Shown here: positions 10,796 to 22,722 of the stretch, piece after piece
Layout of the letters: every line of letters starts with the position of its first letter
Numbering within the stretch: position 1 is the stretch's first letter
DNA from: Lonicera japonica
Taxonomy: Eukaryota; Streptophyta; Magnoliopsida; Dipsacales; Caprifoliaceae
Assembly: GCA_021464415.1 (NCBI GenBank)
Contig: CM038467.1
Span: forward strand, 67,461,159 to 67,525,158
Reading direction: 5' to 3'
DNA: 64,000 nucleotides
Translations under genes and position numbers: made by a program
Notes under the pieces: model-generated
What the model was told of the DNA's origin: nothing
The model's input: the letters and a program-made list of their open reading frames with translations, nothing else
Databases searched by the model: none

Positions 10796-12847
10796 ACAAA
10801 TATGGAATAATTTTTTTAAAAAAATCAAAAATAAAAATCTCAAATTTTTTTGACATGTAGTCCAATCTATATAAACAATAGATTTTATACCACAGCCTAA
10901 TCAACATTCACAATAGATTTATACTGTAATTCAGTAGGGAATCAAACCGAATTTATATATACCAAACCAAACCTGAATTACCAAAAAAAATATAAAAGAA
11001 TTTTTTTATAGCAATTCGATCTATACAGTTTATCAGCCAAAAAATTTGCAAATAAACTAGTAAAGCTTAACAATATCAATTCATCAGCTATACATGCAAT
11101 TTGCTTGCACCTGGCCTATACATCTTACCAACTTGCTTGCAAATAAATATATCATCTTAAGTTCTTAACAACCTAACAACTATACATACTACTAATTACA
11201 TTATAACAAAACAGCAAAATAGTGAAATACACTTCAAAGTTCAACAGCAAAAAATCCAATAGATCAGCGGCCTTCTCCCCAGTAATCACTCCAAGAGTAT
11301 TTCGGTATTGACAAATCTCCACAATCATTCCAAATACAAATATCTTAAGTGAACAAATTTTCAATTAAGGGCTGCCAACAATAGCCTTAATGCTCACTTA
11401 CAACCTTACCAAGCATAAATTCCCATGTCCTTAGGCAGGGCCAAATGGCTTCAAATGTACAAGTGTACAATTTATCTATCTCATTGTTCTACAAATGCCT
11501 GGCTAGAGTGCTTATCGATATCGATTCGATCCGAACTCTTTTAATGAATTGTTCATTCAATGAGAAAATACTCAAATAATAAGGTTCTATTAGTATAGAA
11601 AGAATTTGATGATATCTAATCTACATAAATATATTACGTCATCCAGGAAATCTAGTAATTGCTTCTTCTAACTTTGAAAGTATTGATGGTTACTATCTTT
11701 CGAGTCCTTTCCAAGGCATAATATTGAGAATGCTTATTGACTAGTGGCTAGTGCCTTCTCAATAGTACATTTAAATTGCATAGTTTTCAAATTTCTCGGA
11801 AAAGTGAAAAAAGAGTACTGGAGCTCGAAGAAAATGTCCAAAGATTTTTACTACTAAAAAGGAACATTTATAAAGTATCAATGAACTACTTAAAAGAAGT
11901 ATCATAGAACTGCAGTGCATATATATATACTAGACATAAGCATTCAATTGGCACCAACAAATCCATCAATTAACAGTCATTAAAGAACAAAAAATGAAAA
12001 TACCATACAAGCCCCAAAGCAGCAAATCTCTGCATAAACACTCAATACATATATAGAAGGCTTCCACCTAATTTGCTTAATTAAACAACACACAAAATCA
12101 ATATTATAGCAGTTGCATACAGAACTTTCACAACTTAAAAGGAAAATGATAATAAGGCTTGTAATTTTTTTGTAAAGATTTTCTATACTACGAGGGAAAA
12201 CTATAAATAGAAAGAAGGATATATATATATAGTACATTACATCATTATTTTGTTTATTAGAATTTTGTTTCTTTATAAACGAACAGTACAGATAAGAGAG
12301 AGAGGGGAGGGAGGGAGAGACTACAAGAGGAGGGGTATTATTAGAATGAATAGAATTTAGAAAATCAATTAACAAAAAATCCTCGGGTTTTTTTGTGACA
12401 AAATACAGATGCAACGGTTCAAATATATCTAAAAAGTACCTTAGAGACTACTTTAAGAATTAAGACTTTTAAAGTGAGAGATTTCTAGTGAAATTTTGTA
12501 GTTATTTATGCTAAATTATCCCTTTGGCTTTTTTACCTCTAGGCAAGCATCCCTTTGACTTAAACTAATAGAGCCAAGTATGGGATTCAATGGTTGATGG
12601 AAACCGAGTGTGAATGATTTATGATGATGATGATATAATTCTAGTGGCGGCCATGGCTGCTTTTGATTAAGATTTTGGTGGGTCAAAAGTCAGAGATTGA
12701 TTGTGTCAAAAATAAGGAGAAATCATAAATAGGATTTTTTAAAGTAAGTGAATGAATTAAAATTACTTTAGTCAGTTTTCTCTTCCAAAATTAAGCAAAC
12801 AACAAAAAGATATACACAAACACACACACATATAGATATATGCACGT
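10796..12847. other. AT-rich DNA, no gene recognised
   Basis: Short open frames here (for example minus strand 11980-12414) have no recognisable domain and a skewed, low-complexity composition. A GA-rich tract lies at 12296-12335. The stretch could be interior DNA of the CACTA-like element whose arrays lie at 10.55 and 22.6-24.5 kb. Confidence 0.35.
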
Positions 12848-13677
12848 TGTTGGAAAATATAAATTGCTGAATCAAAAATAAATAAGGTAGAGAGTACGCC
12901 GGGTTGAGTCGCGGACTAAGTCGCTCTCTTTAAGACGTTTCGCGGCTTTGCCCGGAATTGTGCTAGCAGTTCTGAAAATGCCATGCCGTCCCCAGGATGA
13001 AACAGCCCAGAAACTCTTTGTACGATCGATGTGCACATTTTCGATCGCTCGACAATAACACTCTTTTAATTACTCGGGATCGGGAATTTTTCTACTGCCG
13101 GAGGCTAAAAATTTTTCTACCGGAAAATATTTTTGAAGATAGATCCGTTGTAGTTTTGTTCTCTCTGTATATGTTTTTCGAAAGCTATTTTGATCCGTTT
13201 AAAGGAGAAAGTGATGAGACCAAAAAACACCTTTCATGAAAATCCGCAAGAAAACGCGGGAGCGTGGGATGAAATCGTGGGAACATGTTGGCTAAAATCA
13301 CGGAGGAAAATGATGGAGCATTTTCTTATTCTATATAAATTTATTTTTATTTTTAATAAATAAAATTATTTAAAAGTATTTTGTATAAAAAGATAATACA
13401 GTACACAAGACAAGCCCGAGACCGGACCGTGTCGGGTCGGGTCGGTCGGTCGGTCGGTCGGTCGGCGCGCGTGTGGAAAACTACATTCATCCAAGTCCTC
13501 ACCCAATAGCACAAAAGTCTAATGCCCAAAGGGCTCAAGCCCTTAAGAAAATTCTTCCATATAAAAACCCATGAAAGGTTTTATATCTCTCCTATGTGGG
13601 ACTTGGGATAACATCACAACACATTAAATCACCTTGTCTTGGTTTTATTTTTCTTTAAATACACAAAAACTCCAACA
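12848..13677 (-). repeat. Copia 3' LTR, complete, 830 bp
   Basis: On the minus strand it starts TGTTGGAG and ends TTTTCCAACA. It contains a TATAAAA-like box near 13560 and a tandem (GGTC)n tract at about 13432-13464. The portion 12848-13185 matches the truncated 5' LTR at 18058-18415. Confidence 0.88.
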
Positions 13678-14199
13678 ATCCCCCACTTGTATTTTAGGAA
13701 AAACTTTTTCATCGAGCATATTCCATAGGACAATGCATAAGTAAAGGTATTTTTCAATTTGAAGCTTTACGTAGTGTTTGTGTTTCAGACTATACTAGAG
13801 TAACTCGTAGTTTTGAACTCTATCTCTGACAATCACAACACACACTACCCCAAGAGTGTTGTCCAAAAGCCAGCACGTTATGGCCATGTGCTTATATCCC
13901 GGTTAGTGAATGCTCTAGAGAATTTGCCCAAAATTCCATAGGAAGCGACCTATCTTCCACATTCACATAGGTGAGTCTATCAAGAGTACTCTTGTAGCAT
14001 CGGTACCCCACTCCACATAGAGCTATAGAACTCATTAAGAGCAAATGCTCAACCTTTTTCTCCGCTTCAAGATATCATGCTCCATAGGGATGAGATATTA
14101 CTACATGATTTCTAAAGTATCACTTGTAACTTGTTGTTTACCCTTTGAACCTATTTCTTGGGATCTCCAGTCCATAGGTTGGGTTACCATTACAGTGAC

Positions 14200-14580
14200 T
14201 CAAATCTCGTTGGGCGTTAACCCCATCCCTTTCGAGGTGTTAAGCACCTTTTCTCTCGTTAGTCCTTTCGTCAAAGGATCAGCCAAATTTTTCTCAGACC
14301 GCACATAATCCACTCTGACAGCACCTTTGGAGAGTAACTCTCTAACCGTGCTGTGTTTACGACGAATATGTCGTATCTTACCGTTATAGTAACGTTTCTG
14401 AACTTTTGCAATAGCCGCGGTACTATCGCAGTGGATAAGGACAGCTGGTATCGGTCTCTCCCATAGAGGGGTATCTGCAAGAAAGCTTCTCAGCCAACTT
14501 GCTTCTTCACTAGCAGCAGCTAGTGCTATCATCTCAGACTCCATCGTAGACTGGGCCAAAATGGTCTGTTTCTTGGATTT
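14200..14580 (-). pseudogene. Copia RNase H domain
   Basis: The translated segment contains the copia RNase H signatures STMESEMIAL, ASEEASWLR, HCDSTAAIA and KNLADPLTKGL. It is the C-terminal part of the polyprotein. It is separated from the reverse transcriptase frame only by a TGA at about 14579 that sits where family members usually have Trp before the KSKKQ-type sequence, so it reads as a nonsense mutation rather than a true end. The frame ends at 14200 near the element's 3' untranslated region. Confidence 0.88.
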
Positions 14581-16161
14581 TCAAGAGACTGCACCTCCAG
14601 CAATGCTGAAGATATATCCACTAGTGGCCTTGGAATCTTCTGACAGGGTATTCCAGTCAGCATCTCTATATCCTTCTAGGACAACGGGAAACTTTTGATA
14701 GTGTAACTTTAGGTCCATGGTTCTTTTTAAATAACGCATGACCCTCTCAATAGCATGCCAATGCTCCATACTAGGACTGCTAGTAAACCTACATAGTACC
14801 CCCACTGCATAAGCAATATCGGGCCTAGTGCAATCAGTAGCATATCGAAGGCTGCCAATGATGCTCGCATACTCAGTTTGTCTAACACTGTCTCCAGTGT
14901 TCTTGAACAACTTCACACTAGGATCATATGGTGTACATGCTGGTTTACAGTCTGAGTAATTATATTTTCTTAGAATCCTCTCAATGTAATGAGATTGATC
15001 CAAAGAAAGCCCCTTTTCCGTCCTAGTAATTTTAATCCCTAAAATTACATTAGCTTCTCCCAAATCCTTCATATCAAAGTTTTCACAAAGCATGGATTTC
15101 ACATTATTAACAACATGGATATTAGAACAAAAAAAAAGCAAGTCATCAACATATAAACATATAATAGTGCAAGCATTATTCTCAGTCTTATAATAAATGG
15201 ATTTATCACTTTCATTAATTCTAAATCCATTTGCAATAATCAATTCATCAAATTTCTCATGCCATTGCTTAGGAGCCTGTTTCAAACCATAAAGGGATTT
15301 ATCTAATTTGCATACTTTTTGTTCTTGGCCTGTAATAATGAATCCTTCAGGTTGTTCCATGTATATTTCTTCTTCTAATTCTCCATTAAGGAAAGCGGTT
15401 TTAACATCCATTTGATGTACAACAAGATCATGCAAGGAAGCCAGGGCAATCAAAACACGTATAGACGTAATTCTAGTAACGGGAGAATAAGTATCAAAGA
15501 AATCTACATTTTCACGTTGTCTATAACCCTTGACAACTAAACGGGCTTTGTATTTGTCAACAGTTCCATCAGGTTTTAATTTCTTCTTAAGTATCCACTT
15601 ACAACCTATGGTTTTACAACCAGGAGGAAGGTCTACTAGATGCCAAGTTCTATTTGATTCTAAGGAATCCATTTCATCGTTAATGGCTTCTTGCCAAAGG
15701 TCAGCATCTAAAAAAGACAGAGCTTCTTGAATAGTGGAAGGATCCTCTTCTAAAGTGTATGTATAAAAATCAGGCCCAAAGTCTTTAGCGGTTCTAAATC
15801 TTTTACTTTTCCTAGGTTCAATTGATGTATCATGGTGCACAGTACTAGTAGGTAAAGTAGAGCTAGAAGGTAGTGAACTACCCCCACTATTCTTCAATTT
15901 AAAAGGGAATTTATCTTCAAAAAAATCTACATCATTAGATTCAATAATAACATGATCTTTCAAATCATAAAATCTATAGGCCTTACTATTAATTGCATAT
16001 CCGATAAAAACACATTCATAAGCTCTACTAGCAAGCTTAGATCTTTTAGGATCAGGAATACGTACGTAAGAAAGGCACCCCCAAACGCGTAAATAAGATA
16101 TATTGGGCCTTTTATTATTCAAAATCTCATAGGGGGATAAATTAGATTTAATCTTAGGCAC
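14581..16161 (-). pseudogene. Copia integrase C-terminus and reverse transcriptase
   Basis: A 526-codon open frame. The first roughly 90 residues are the integrase C-terminal part (PYEILNNKRPNISYLRVWGC, ECVFIGYA). The copia reverse transcriptase follows, with KARLVVKGY, QMDVKTAFLNGELEEEIYM, SLYGLKQAPKQWHEKFD, the catalytic CLYVDDLLFF and SLRYATDCTRPDIAYAV. YVDD is the usual active-site version in copia elements. The region 16162-16471 just upstream is broken integrase. The enzyme would copy element RNA into DNA in cytoplasmic particles; this copy cannot be expressed as one polyprotein. Confidence 0.93.
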
Positions 16162-16471
16162 CCTATTAAGAATGTGACAAACGGTTAATAAAATCTCTCC
16201 TCACCAATGTGAGGCAGCCCCTGAATTTAGTAGCGTAGCAACAATTAATTCGGCAAATGTTCTATTTTTCCTTTTGGCTTTTCCATTCATTTCAGGTGAA
16301 TATGGAGCAGTCGTCTCATGAATAATACCAAGTGAAGTATAGAGATTTTTTAATCAATAGAATCATATTCGGTTCCTCTATCACTCCGAAATCTTTTTAT
16401 TTTCTTATTAAACTGATTTTCAATTTCTATAGAAAATATTTTAAACATATCAATTGCTTCACTTTTATTTT

Positions 16472-18015
16472 TCATAAGGTAAATATAGGAAAAATCCGAA
16501 TTTCATCAATAAAAGTAATAAAATACCTTTTTCCATTTCTCCTTAAAACACCATCAAATTCACAAATATCCGAATGAATTAATTCAAAAGGTTCAGTTTC
16601 TCTTAAAACAGATTTGTGAGGTGTTTTAGTAATCTTTGCTTGGCTACAGAATTCACATTTTTCGAAATCATTTAATGATAAGGGGGGAATAATTTCCAGT
16701 TTACTCATGTTCTTAATAAGGCGCTTATTAACATGACAAAGTCTAGCATGCCACACATTAAATGAACAAATCATATAAGCAGAACTAGAAATAATTTTAT
16801 TAGCATCAACATTCAACTTAAACATTCCATCACAAGCATAACCCTTCCCCACAAATACACCATTCTTAGTAAGAGTAAACAAATTTGCCCAAATAGTTTG
16901 AACAAATCCAGCCTTATTAAGGATGTAACCCGAAACAAGATTCTTCCTAATTTCTAGAGTATGCAGAACATCCTTAAGGATGACAGTCTTTCCAGAAGTG
17001 AATTTTAACTCGACATCACCCGTGCCAGCAACATTAGTGGTGTGGGAATCACCCAACAACACTTTCTTATCAACAGCATCAGAATAGGTTTTAAATAGAG
17101 AACGATCATGGCAGACATGACGAGAGGCGCCAGTATCCACCCACCAGCCTTCAGAACCCGATACCAGATTAATTTCTGTTATCATAGCCACTAAGGGCTC
17201 CTCTTCAGTAACATTCGCCTGAGGAACTCGGCGTTTGTTTCGACAATTTCTTACCATATGACCAGGCTTTCCACAGTGATAGCAAGAGAACACACTGTTG
17301 TTATTATTATTATTATTATTAGCCTGGCCATTTCTGTTTTGGTTCTGAGTTTGGTTGTTCCTATTCTGGTTCCCGTACCGGTTCGCATTATTTTCACCGT
17401 TCTGATTTTTCATATTTTTCCGGTTCGGCCTTAGTGCAGGAGGGGTGTTGTTCGAGCGATTCTGATTTTGATTACGGTTCTGATTTTTGTTGAAAACAAC
17501 CAGAACCTCATCATTCCGATCTTGTTTACGGTTTTCCTCCTCAATCCTGAATTTTGTAATCAAACTTTCAAAAGAAAACTCTTTAAATTTGTGACGCAAA
17601 CTATTTTTAAAATCTTTCCAACCAGGGGGTAATTTATCAATCAAAACTGCCACTTGAAACAGCATATTTTTTAGACCCAGCCTCTTCAGTGTCATATTTC
17701 TTTTGAAGTGAATCCCAAATTTCTTTTGCGGATTTGCACGGGAGGTAAACATCATAAAGCTCATCATGAAGAGCATTCAAGATTAGATTTCTGCATGCAT
17801 AATCATTGTCTTCCCAAGTTTTAAGAGTCTTATGTTCTGCCTCAGAAATCGAACCAGGGAAGGTGGGTTTTTCAGAAATACAAGTAGATTCCACTTTCTT
17901 AAGAGTTAAGTAAAAAAACATTTTTTGTTTCCACCTCTTAAAGGTGCAGACCGTCAAATTTAAAAGGTTGATTCAATGAGCCAGAAGCAGCAGCTTGATT
18001 ATGATCATTAGCCAT
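16472..18015 (-). pseudogene. Copia gag, protease and integrase N-terminus
   Basis: The gag ATG is at 18015-18013 and reads MANDHNQAAASGSLNQPFKF before a one-base frameshift near 17946. A second break near 17640-17780 coincides with an apparent deletion of roughly 45 gag residues. Downstream are an Asn/Gln-rich linker, the CCHC knuckle CYHCGKPGHMVRNC (about 17245-17287), the protease motif WWVDTGASRHVC (about 17127-17160), the GAG-pre-integrase domain and the integrase zinc-binding residues (HARLCHV and CEFCSQAK). The integrase catalytic core is broken between about 16472 and 16161. Confidence 0.9.
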
Positions 18016-18057
18016 GACAACAGTTATACAAAATAGCAGAAAGAAACGTCTTAAAAT

Positions 18058-18415
18058 TATTGGAAAATATAAACCGCTGAATCAAAAATAAATAAGGTAG
18101 AGAGTACACCGGGTTGAGTCGCGGACTAAGTCGCTCTCTTTAAGCGTTTCGCGGCTCTGCCCGGAATTGTGCTAGCAGTTCTGAAAATGCCACGCCGTCC
18201 CCAGGATGAAATAGCCCAGAAACTCTCTGTACGATCGATGTGCACGTTTTCGATTGCTCGACAATAACACTCTTTTAATTGCTCGGGATCGGAAATTTTT
18301 CTACCGCCGGAGACTAAAAATTTTTCTACTGCCGGAGGCTGAAAATTTTTCTGCCAGAAAATATTTTTGGAGATAGATCCGTTGTTATTTGGTTCTGTCT
18401 ATATACTTTTTTCGA
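18058..18415 (-). repeat. Copia 5' LTR, truncated
   Basis: Matches 12848-13185 of the complete LTR (for example GAGTCGCGGACTAAGTCGCT and CTGTACGATCGATGTGCAC), then stops abruptly at about 18415. The U3 promoter part is missing. Confidence 0.88.
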
Positions 18416-19272
18416 AATGAAGAGAATACTTTACAACTCTTTTATATAAGGGAAGAGAACTGAGGGAAGAGAAGATAAAAGATTTATATGTTCTTAGGGA
18501 AGAGAATGAGGGAGAATCGACTAATTACCTTATTTACTCTTAAGAAGTTAAAGCCAGTAAATCGAATACTTAATTTAAACCAAATCTATAATGACCCTCA
18601 AACTAATTACCTTATTTACTTTGTTGTATTTATATGAAGAAGAGTAACTCTATGTAGACTCAATTTGGACAACCTAAACGGGTGACACGCTGACATGTCA
18701 GGTCCAAAGTTAGCAATTTTTCATTTTTTTTTCTCATCTTTGAAAACTAAGTGATGTTTACCCCAAAATCTAGGAGTTCACTAAATTGGTTCAATCTGCT
18801 TCCCTCCATCATCTTTGACTTGTGTGCCATCACAATTGCATCAATACCTCTTCATCCCAGTCTTGAAAAATAGGAGAAGAAGTTGGGTTTTCTTTTTCTA
18901 TTGAAAAACCGTATCTTTTTCTTCCCCTTTTGGTTTTTGGTAGTTGAAGCAACCAAGCAAACAAATTCTTATGCTCTGTTTTTTTTTGTTAATTTAGTAA
19001 AACGTAAAGAATCATTTGGGTTTCTTTTGGTTACATCTAGCATCAAATATGTGTATATATATATAGTATATAAGCAACTTTGTTCCTATTGAAATTAGAA
19101 GAAATAATCATTCTGTAAATAACCAAAAGCACTCTGTAAATTATAAGAAATAAGCACTCTACAAGAAAAAGACAATTTGATCTCATAAGCTTAGTCCTGA
19201 GCGGGAACCTAAATACAATTGAATATTGTGCATACACATCAACCTTCCCTTGATTTTATGAACCATTGTTAT
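18416..19272. other. Intergenic DNA, nothing recognised
   Basis: Contains GAAGAGAACTGAGGGAAGAG-like purine tracts near 18450-18510 and a (TA)n run near 19050. No gene was recognised. Confidence 0.35.
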
Positions 19273-19594
19273 TGTTAAGCATGATATTCATTGCGGTTCC
19301 TTCTCCTAACAGCTTAAGCTTTTGGGAGAGATGGTTCCTAACTTGGTATCAGAGCTTGGTTCTCTCTGAGGTCCAAGGTTCAAACCTTGGCACCTCCATC
19401 CCCCATCCCCCATCCATTAATCTACTCTCCACGTGCAAGTATGGGGTTGCACATCTATGTCCATCCATTAATCTGCTCTCCACGTGCAAGTATGGGGTTG
19501 CACGTGAGGGAGGGTGTTAAGCATGATATTCATTGCGGTTCCTTCTCCTCCTTCTCCTAACAGCTTAAGCTTTTGGGAGAGATGGTTCCTAACT
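19273..19594 (+). mobile_element. TRIM (terminal-repeat retrotransposon in miniature)
   Basis: Short direct terminal repeats (about 71 bp at 19273-19343 and 80 bp at 19515-19594) start TGTTAAGCATGATATTCATT and contain TTCTCCTAACAGCTTAAGC. A primer-binding site TTGGTATCAGAGC follows the left repeat, complementary to initiator Met-tRNA, and a purine tract GTGAGGGAGGG precedes the right one. The flanks repeat GTTAT (19268-19272 and 19595-19599). There is no coding capacity. The interior holds two copies of a TCTCCACGTGCAAGTATGGG unit. The right repeat has a 9-bp internal duplication (CCTTCTCCT). Confidence 0.9.
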
Positions 19595-19599
19595 GTTAT

Positions 19600-20179
19600 G
19601 ATTACCGAGGAATTGAAACTAGGCAGAAACTACAAGTTTACAAGTTTGCCTTAGCAATTATCCAAGCAGTTTAACCAATGTAGGTGACAAACCAGCGTAA
19701 GGTAATATCATAGTTAATAGGGATTTTTCTGTTTTTTGGAGAATAAGCGCACAAAATTGGTAAATGAGGTTCAAAATCCAATTTCCTTTTTATTCTCACT
19801 ATACATTTATCAGCAAAACCGAATTGAGTTTCATTAATAAAGATTAGTAAGTTTAAGGTATAAATAAATGAGTTGGAATTTAACATTACTTTCTGGAAGA
19901 AAGTGTGAACAGAAATAACCCATTGCTGCCAAAAAAATTATGTACGTACGTATGTATCTATGTACGGATATATTTACTTCTGATTTCTCGGTTTCTCCAA
20001 CCCAGTGTACTATAACAATGGTAACCTCCTCCTTTTTCATAAGGAAGAAAAAAAAAAGACTAGTCATAGTTTAATTCAACTCCAAAATGGCTTTCGTCTA
20101 GCCTAAAACATGCACTTACCAAGGAAAAAGTAAGACACAACCCCATGACAGACATGACACGGTTAGATATGACCCACCT
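19600..20179. other. Intergenic DNA, nothing recognised
   Basis: No gene or repeat pair seen. It ends with the TSD of the following MITE. Confidence 0.35.
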
Positions 20180-20504
20180 CTGGGGCGTGCCCACCCTTTG
20201 TATTGTGAAGTCTAGTGACCCTACTTAATTTTTAAAATGTGTGTATAAATATGGCATATTTTAGATAAATTTGAGTTGGTGTGTATTATTGACACCACTT
20301 AAATTTCGAAAAAATAATTAACAGTGGGATCAAATTATAAAAAATAAAAAAGTATGTAGCTTAATCACAATTTTCATGCCAAACTCCCTCAAAAATGTCC
20401 AAAAATTGTATCTCAAATGTATTTTGAATAATACAGATGTATTTAAAAATGCTATTGAGTTGTATTGTCTGACCCCACTGAACAAATTTTTTTTGCTACG
20501 CCAG
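20180..20504. mobile_element. MITE-like insertion with 10-bp TSD
   Basis: TGACCCACCT is repeated exactly at 20170-20179 and 20505-20514. The enclosed 325 bp begins CTGGGGCGTGCCC and ends TTTTGCTACGCCAG, whose reverse complement CTGGCGTAGC resembles the start. No coding capacity. hAT (8 bp) or Mutator-like (9-10 bp) origin are both possible. Confidence 0.75.
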
Positions 20505-20514
20505 TGACCCACCT

Positions 20515-21057
20515 TACCTCATATAATCATATTCCAATTAAAACTCATCAAATAATTATATAACTAAGCAATCAGACTTATATCCATGGATAGAACGATT
20601 ATAGATTATTATTTTTTTTTGAAAGATGAGATAGAATAGGTGTTGTTCGGATGGTTTTATTTAACTTTTTATTAATTACGTTCCATAAGTGAATGAGACT
20701 CCTAATTTGAAATACGAAATTGAAACCTAAAGCGGGATTATTAATTTGAGATGGAGTAAGTAGTAACTAATAGCATTAATTAACTTCCAAAATTAAATTA
20801 AGAACGTTTTATTGTACACTAATTAACTTTTAATAAGATTAGGAACACTTCCGGTACATTATATACACCACCATAAATAGTAAATTGCTATGCATGTATG
20901 GTTAATGAAAATCAAAATAAACTTCAAACATTAACATCAACAGTGGAAAAGAATTAACAACCAAATAAATGAATGTCATACATAGATTTACAAATAAATT
21001 CAGAGTAGAGAGATGAAATGAGTTGGAAACTAAAATGAACGAATGAATGGAGCCCAC
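20515..21057. other. AT-rich DNA beside the AKINbeta fragment
   Basis: No coding sequence recognised. The part just left of 21058 could be captured intron sequence following the AKINbeta exon. Confidence 0.35.
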
Positions 21058-21228
21058 CAGAGGAGCGAAGATTATTGGGGATCAAGATCATCCAGGGGTA
21101 CCAGGAGGAGTGTTGTTGGCCATTAGATTAGCAGATTCACCGTTGGATCTCATCGATAATGGATCTTCTCCTCTTCCTCCACCTCCTCCGCCATTTTCTC
21201 CGTCTTCTCTGCCATTAGCGTTTCCCAT
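21058..21228 (-). pseudogene. SnRK1 beta-subunit (AKINbeta) exon 1 fragment
   Basis: The minus-strand ATG at 21228 opens MGNANGREDGENGGGG, the N-myristoylation-type start of plant AKINbeta1/GAL83-like proteins, the scaffold subunits of the SNF1-related kinase SnRK1. Gly and Ser/Asn-rich sequence follows, then NNTPPGTPG. The frame is then interrupted by two TGA codons, at codons 47 and 49, before SPIIFAPL, which lines up with the conserved RSRSP-FAPQ segment of the family. Both stops are one C-to-T change from CGA (Arg), typical of decay at methylated CpG. Similarity stops at CTCTG followed by GT at 21058, consistent with an exon 1 boundary. No glycogen-binding or ASC domain exon is nearby, so this is a captured or relocated fragment, not a working gene. 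Confidence 0.75.
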
Positions 21229-21319
21229 TTCCTTTCCTTTTCTATACACACCGAAGACAATTACATAAATGCTTTTCCTAGAATTTATGTTTCAGTATTG
21301 AATTTATGTAGATGCATAC

Positions 21320-21725
21320 AAATGGCAACGGGACGGTTTCGCTTAAATCCAAAACTACATCGCATTTTTTTATCTTAAACCGAAACTGCAATGTTGTCTC
21401 AAGTTAATTTGCGGTTAACCGAATCCGAACCATCCCGCCCCAAATAACTATTATTTTAAACTAAAAGCATATTTTAAACATTAAATTGGGATAGAAGCAA
21501 ATTATTAATAAATACCACCATATATATTTTTTATATAAAATATATATTTTTATAATATATATATATATTCGGGGTAGTTCGGGGTGGGTTTTAGAAGATA
21601 AAAACTGAACCACAACCTTTTTTTTAAACCCAAAATCAAACCGTTTTTAAAAAAAAAAGTATTCTGAAACCGCTCCAAACGGATCGGACCGGTTCAGTTC
21701 GGATTGGTTTTTTTTCCCACCCCTA
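21320..21725. mobile_element. MITE-like insertion upstream of the AKINbeta fragment
   Basis: TAGATGCATA is repeated at 21310-21319 and 21726-21735. The insert starts CAAATGGCAACGGGACGG and its inverted right end reads TAGGGGTGGGAA, weakly matched ends of the GGGGTGGCAA type common in non-autonomous hAT elements. It contains an A/T run and GGTTCGG/CCGAACC motifs but no open frame. Confidence 0.65.
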
Positions 21726-21735
21726 TAGATGCATA

Positions 21736-22619
21736 TATGCTTTTCCTTTTTAAACAACAACTGTCCATCTCCATTAACACACCCCTAATTATCTCTCTCT
21801 CTCTAAAGCTCACTATCCTCCTTTACCCCTTATTCTTTCACTTCTAATTTCTTACGTACCATCTTCATTCAAATTTTTATACTAATGAATGGATAATACA
21901 GCAACAGGTGAATTCAATTTCAACCACGCTAATTTTAACTTCTGTACCTCTTTTCTATTGTTATATATATAATTGCAAATCAACTAAGCAAACATTAAAA
22001 AAAAAGCCACATAAATCAAAAAATTACATGACAACTCCACAACACAAACCAATTATATTTTGATTTAAATAAAACAAAAACTAGAATTTTTTATTACACC
22101 AAACAAACACTCCTAATGTGAGGGAATGCTCAAGTAACAAAGGATTGATTTAAGACAAAAGAGGAACAAGATCTACAAAAGCAGGTTACCTTGTCACAAG
22201 TGAATGTAAAATGGTTCAGATCTAGAGCAAATCATGAACCCAACTAACACTAACTTTGATTTTTGAATACTTGAGAAAATACCGAACCCCATATCACACC
22301 AACTTCGATTTTTGTTGAATCTTCGATTTGTGTATGGATTGGGTTTGAATCTTTAAAAAAAAATCCAAACCCCAAGTTTGATTAGTGAATATTCGAACAA
22401 ATCCCGACCCCTAGCTAACCCCAACTTCGAATTTTTTAAGCTTTTGCTGTTTGAATCTTCATTTTGGGTTTGAATCAACTAGAGTGAGAGTAACGATATT
22501 TCAATCGGCCATAGTGATGGTGAGAGTGAGAATGTTAGGGCTTTTTTGTGTTGTATTTGTATAAAACACCTAACTACGTCGTTTTGTTTAAAAATTATGA
22601 TAGCTCCAAACAGTCAAAT
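21736..22619. other. Promoter-like and unassigned AT-rich DNA
   Basis: The part at 21760-21870 contains TATCTCTCTCTCTCTAAAG and resembles a plant 5' leader; it could be the captured AKINbeta promoter. The remainder has no recognisable gene. Confidence 0.35.
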
Positions 22620-22722
22620 GTGCGAGTCATAATTTTTATCCAATTATGTGACTGACTATGACAGTCACAATTAAAAACAGTCATAAATTATACAATTTGT
22701 GATTGCCAATGACCGTCACAAT
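22620..22722. repeat. CACTA-like subterminal repeats, left of CACTA-B
   Basis: Contains GTGACTGACTATGACAGTCAC and TTGTGATTGCCAATGACCGT, the same motif family as 24290-24454 and 10552-10795. CACTA-B has inserted into this array. Confidence 0.65.

Larger units (their letters stand above)
12848..18415 (-). mobile_element. Degenerate Ty1/copia LTR retrotransposon
   Basis: Read on the minus strand, the order is truncated 5' LTR, gag with zinc knuckle, protease, integrase, reverse transcriptase, RNase H, polypurine tract and complete 3' LTR, the copia order. The 3' LTR (12848-13677) is bounded by TGTTGG and CCAACA; just inside it lies a purine tract (GTGGGGGA on the minus strand, about 13679-13686). 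The 5' LTR match (18058-18415) covers only the last roughly 340 bp of the LTR, so U3 is lost and no TSD can be seen. Coding regions have frameshifts, a gag deletion and nonsense changes, so the copy is dead. Confidence 0.93.

Noticed and set aside
11980..12414. 144-codon minus-strand open frame
   Set aside because: Low-complexity, Phe/Ile/Ser-rich translation of AT-rich DNA, with no motif, homologous copy or splice context.
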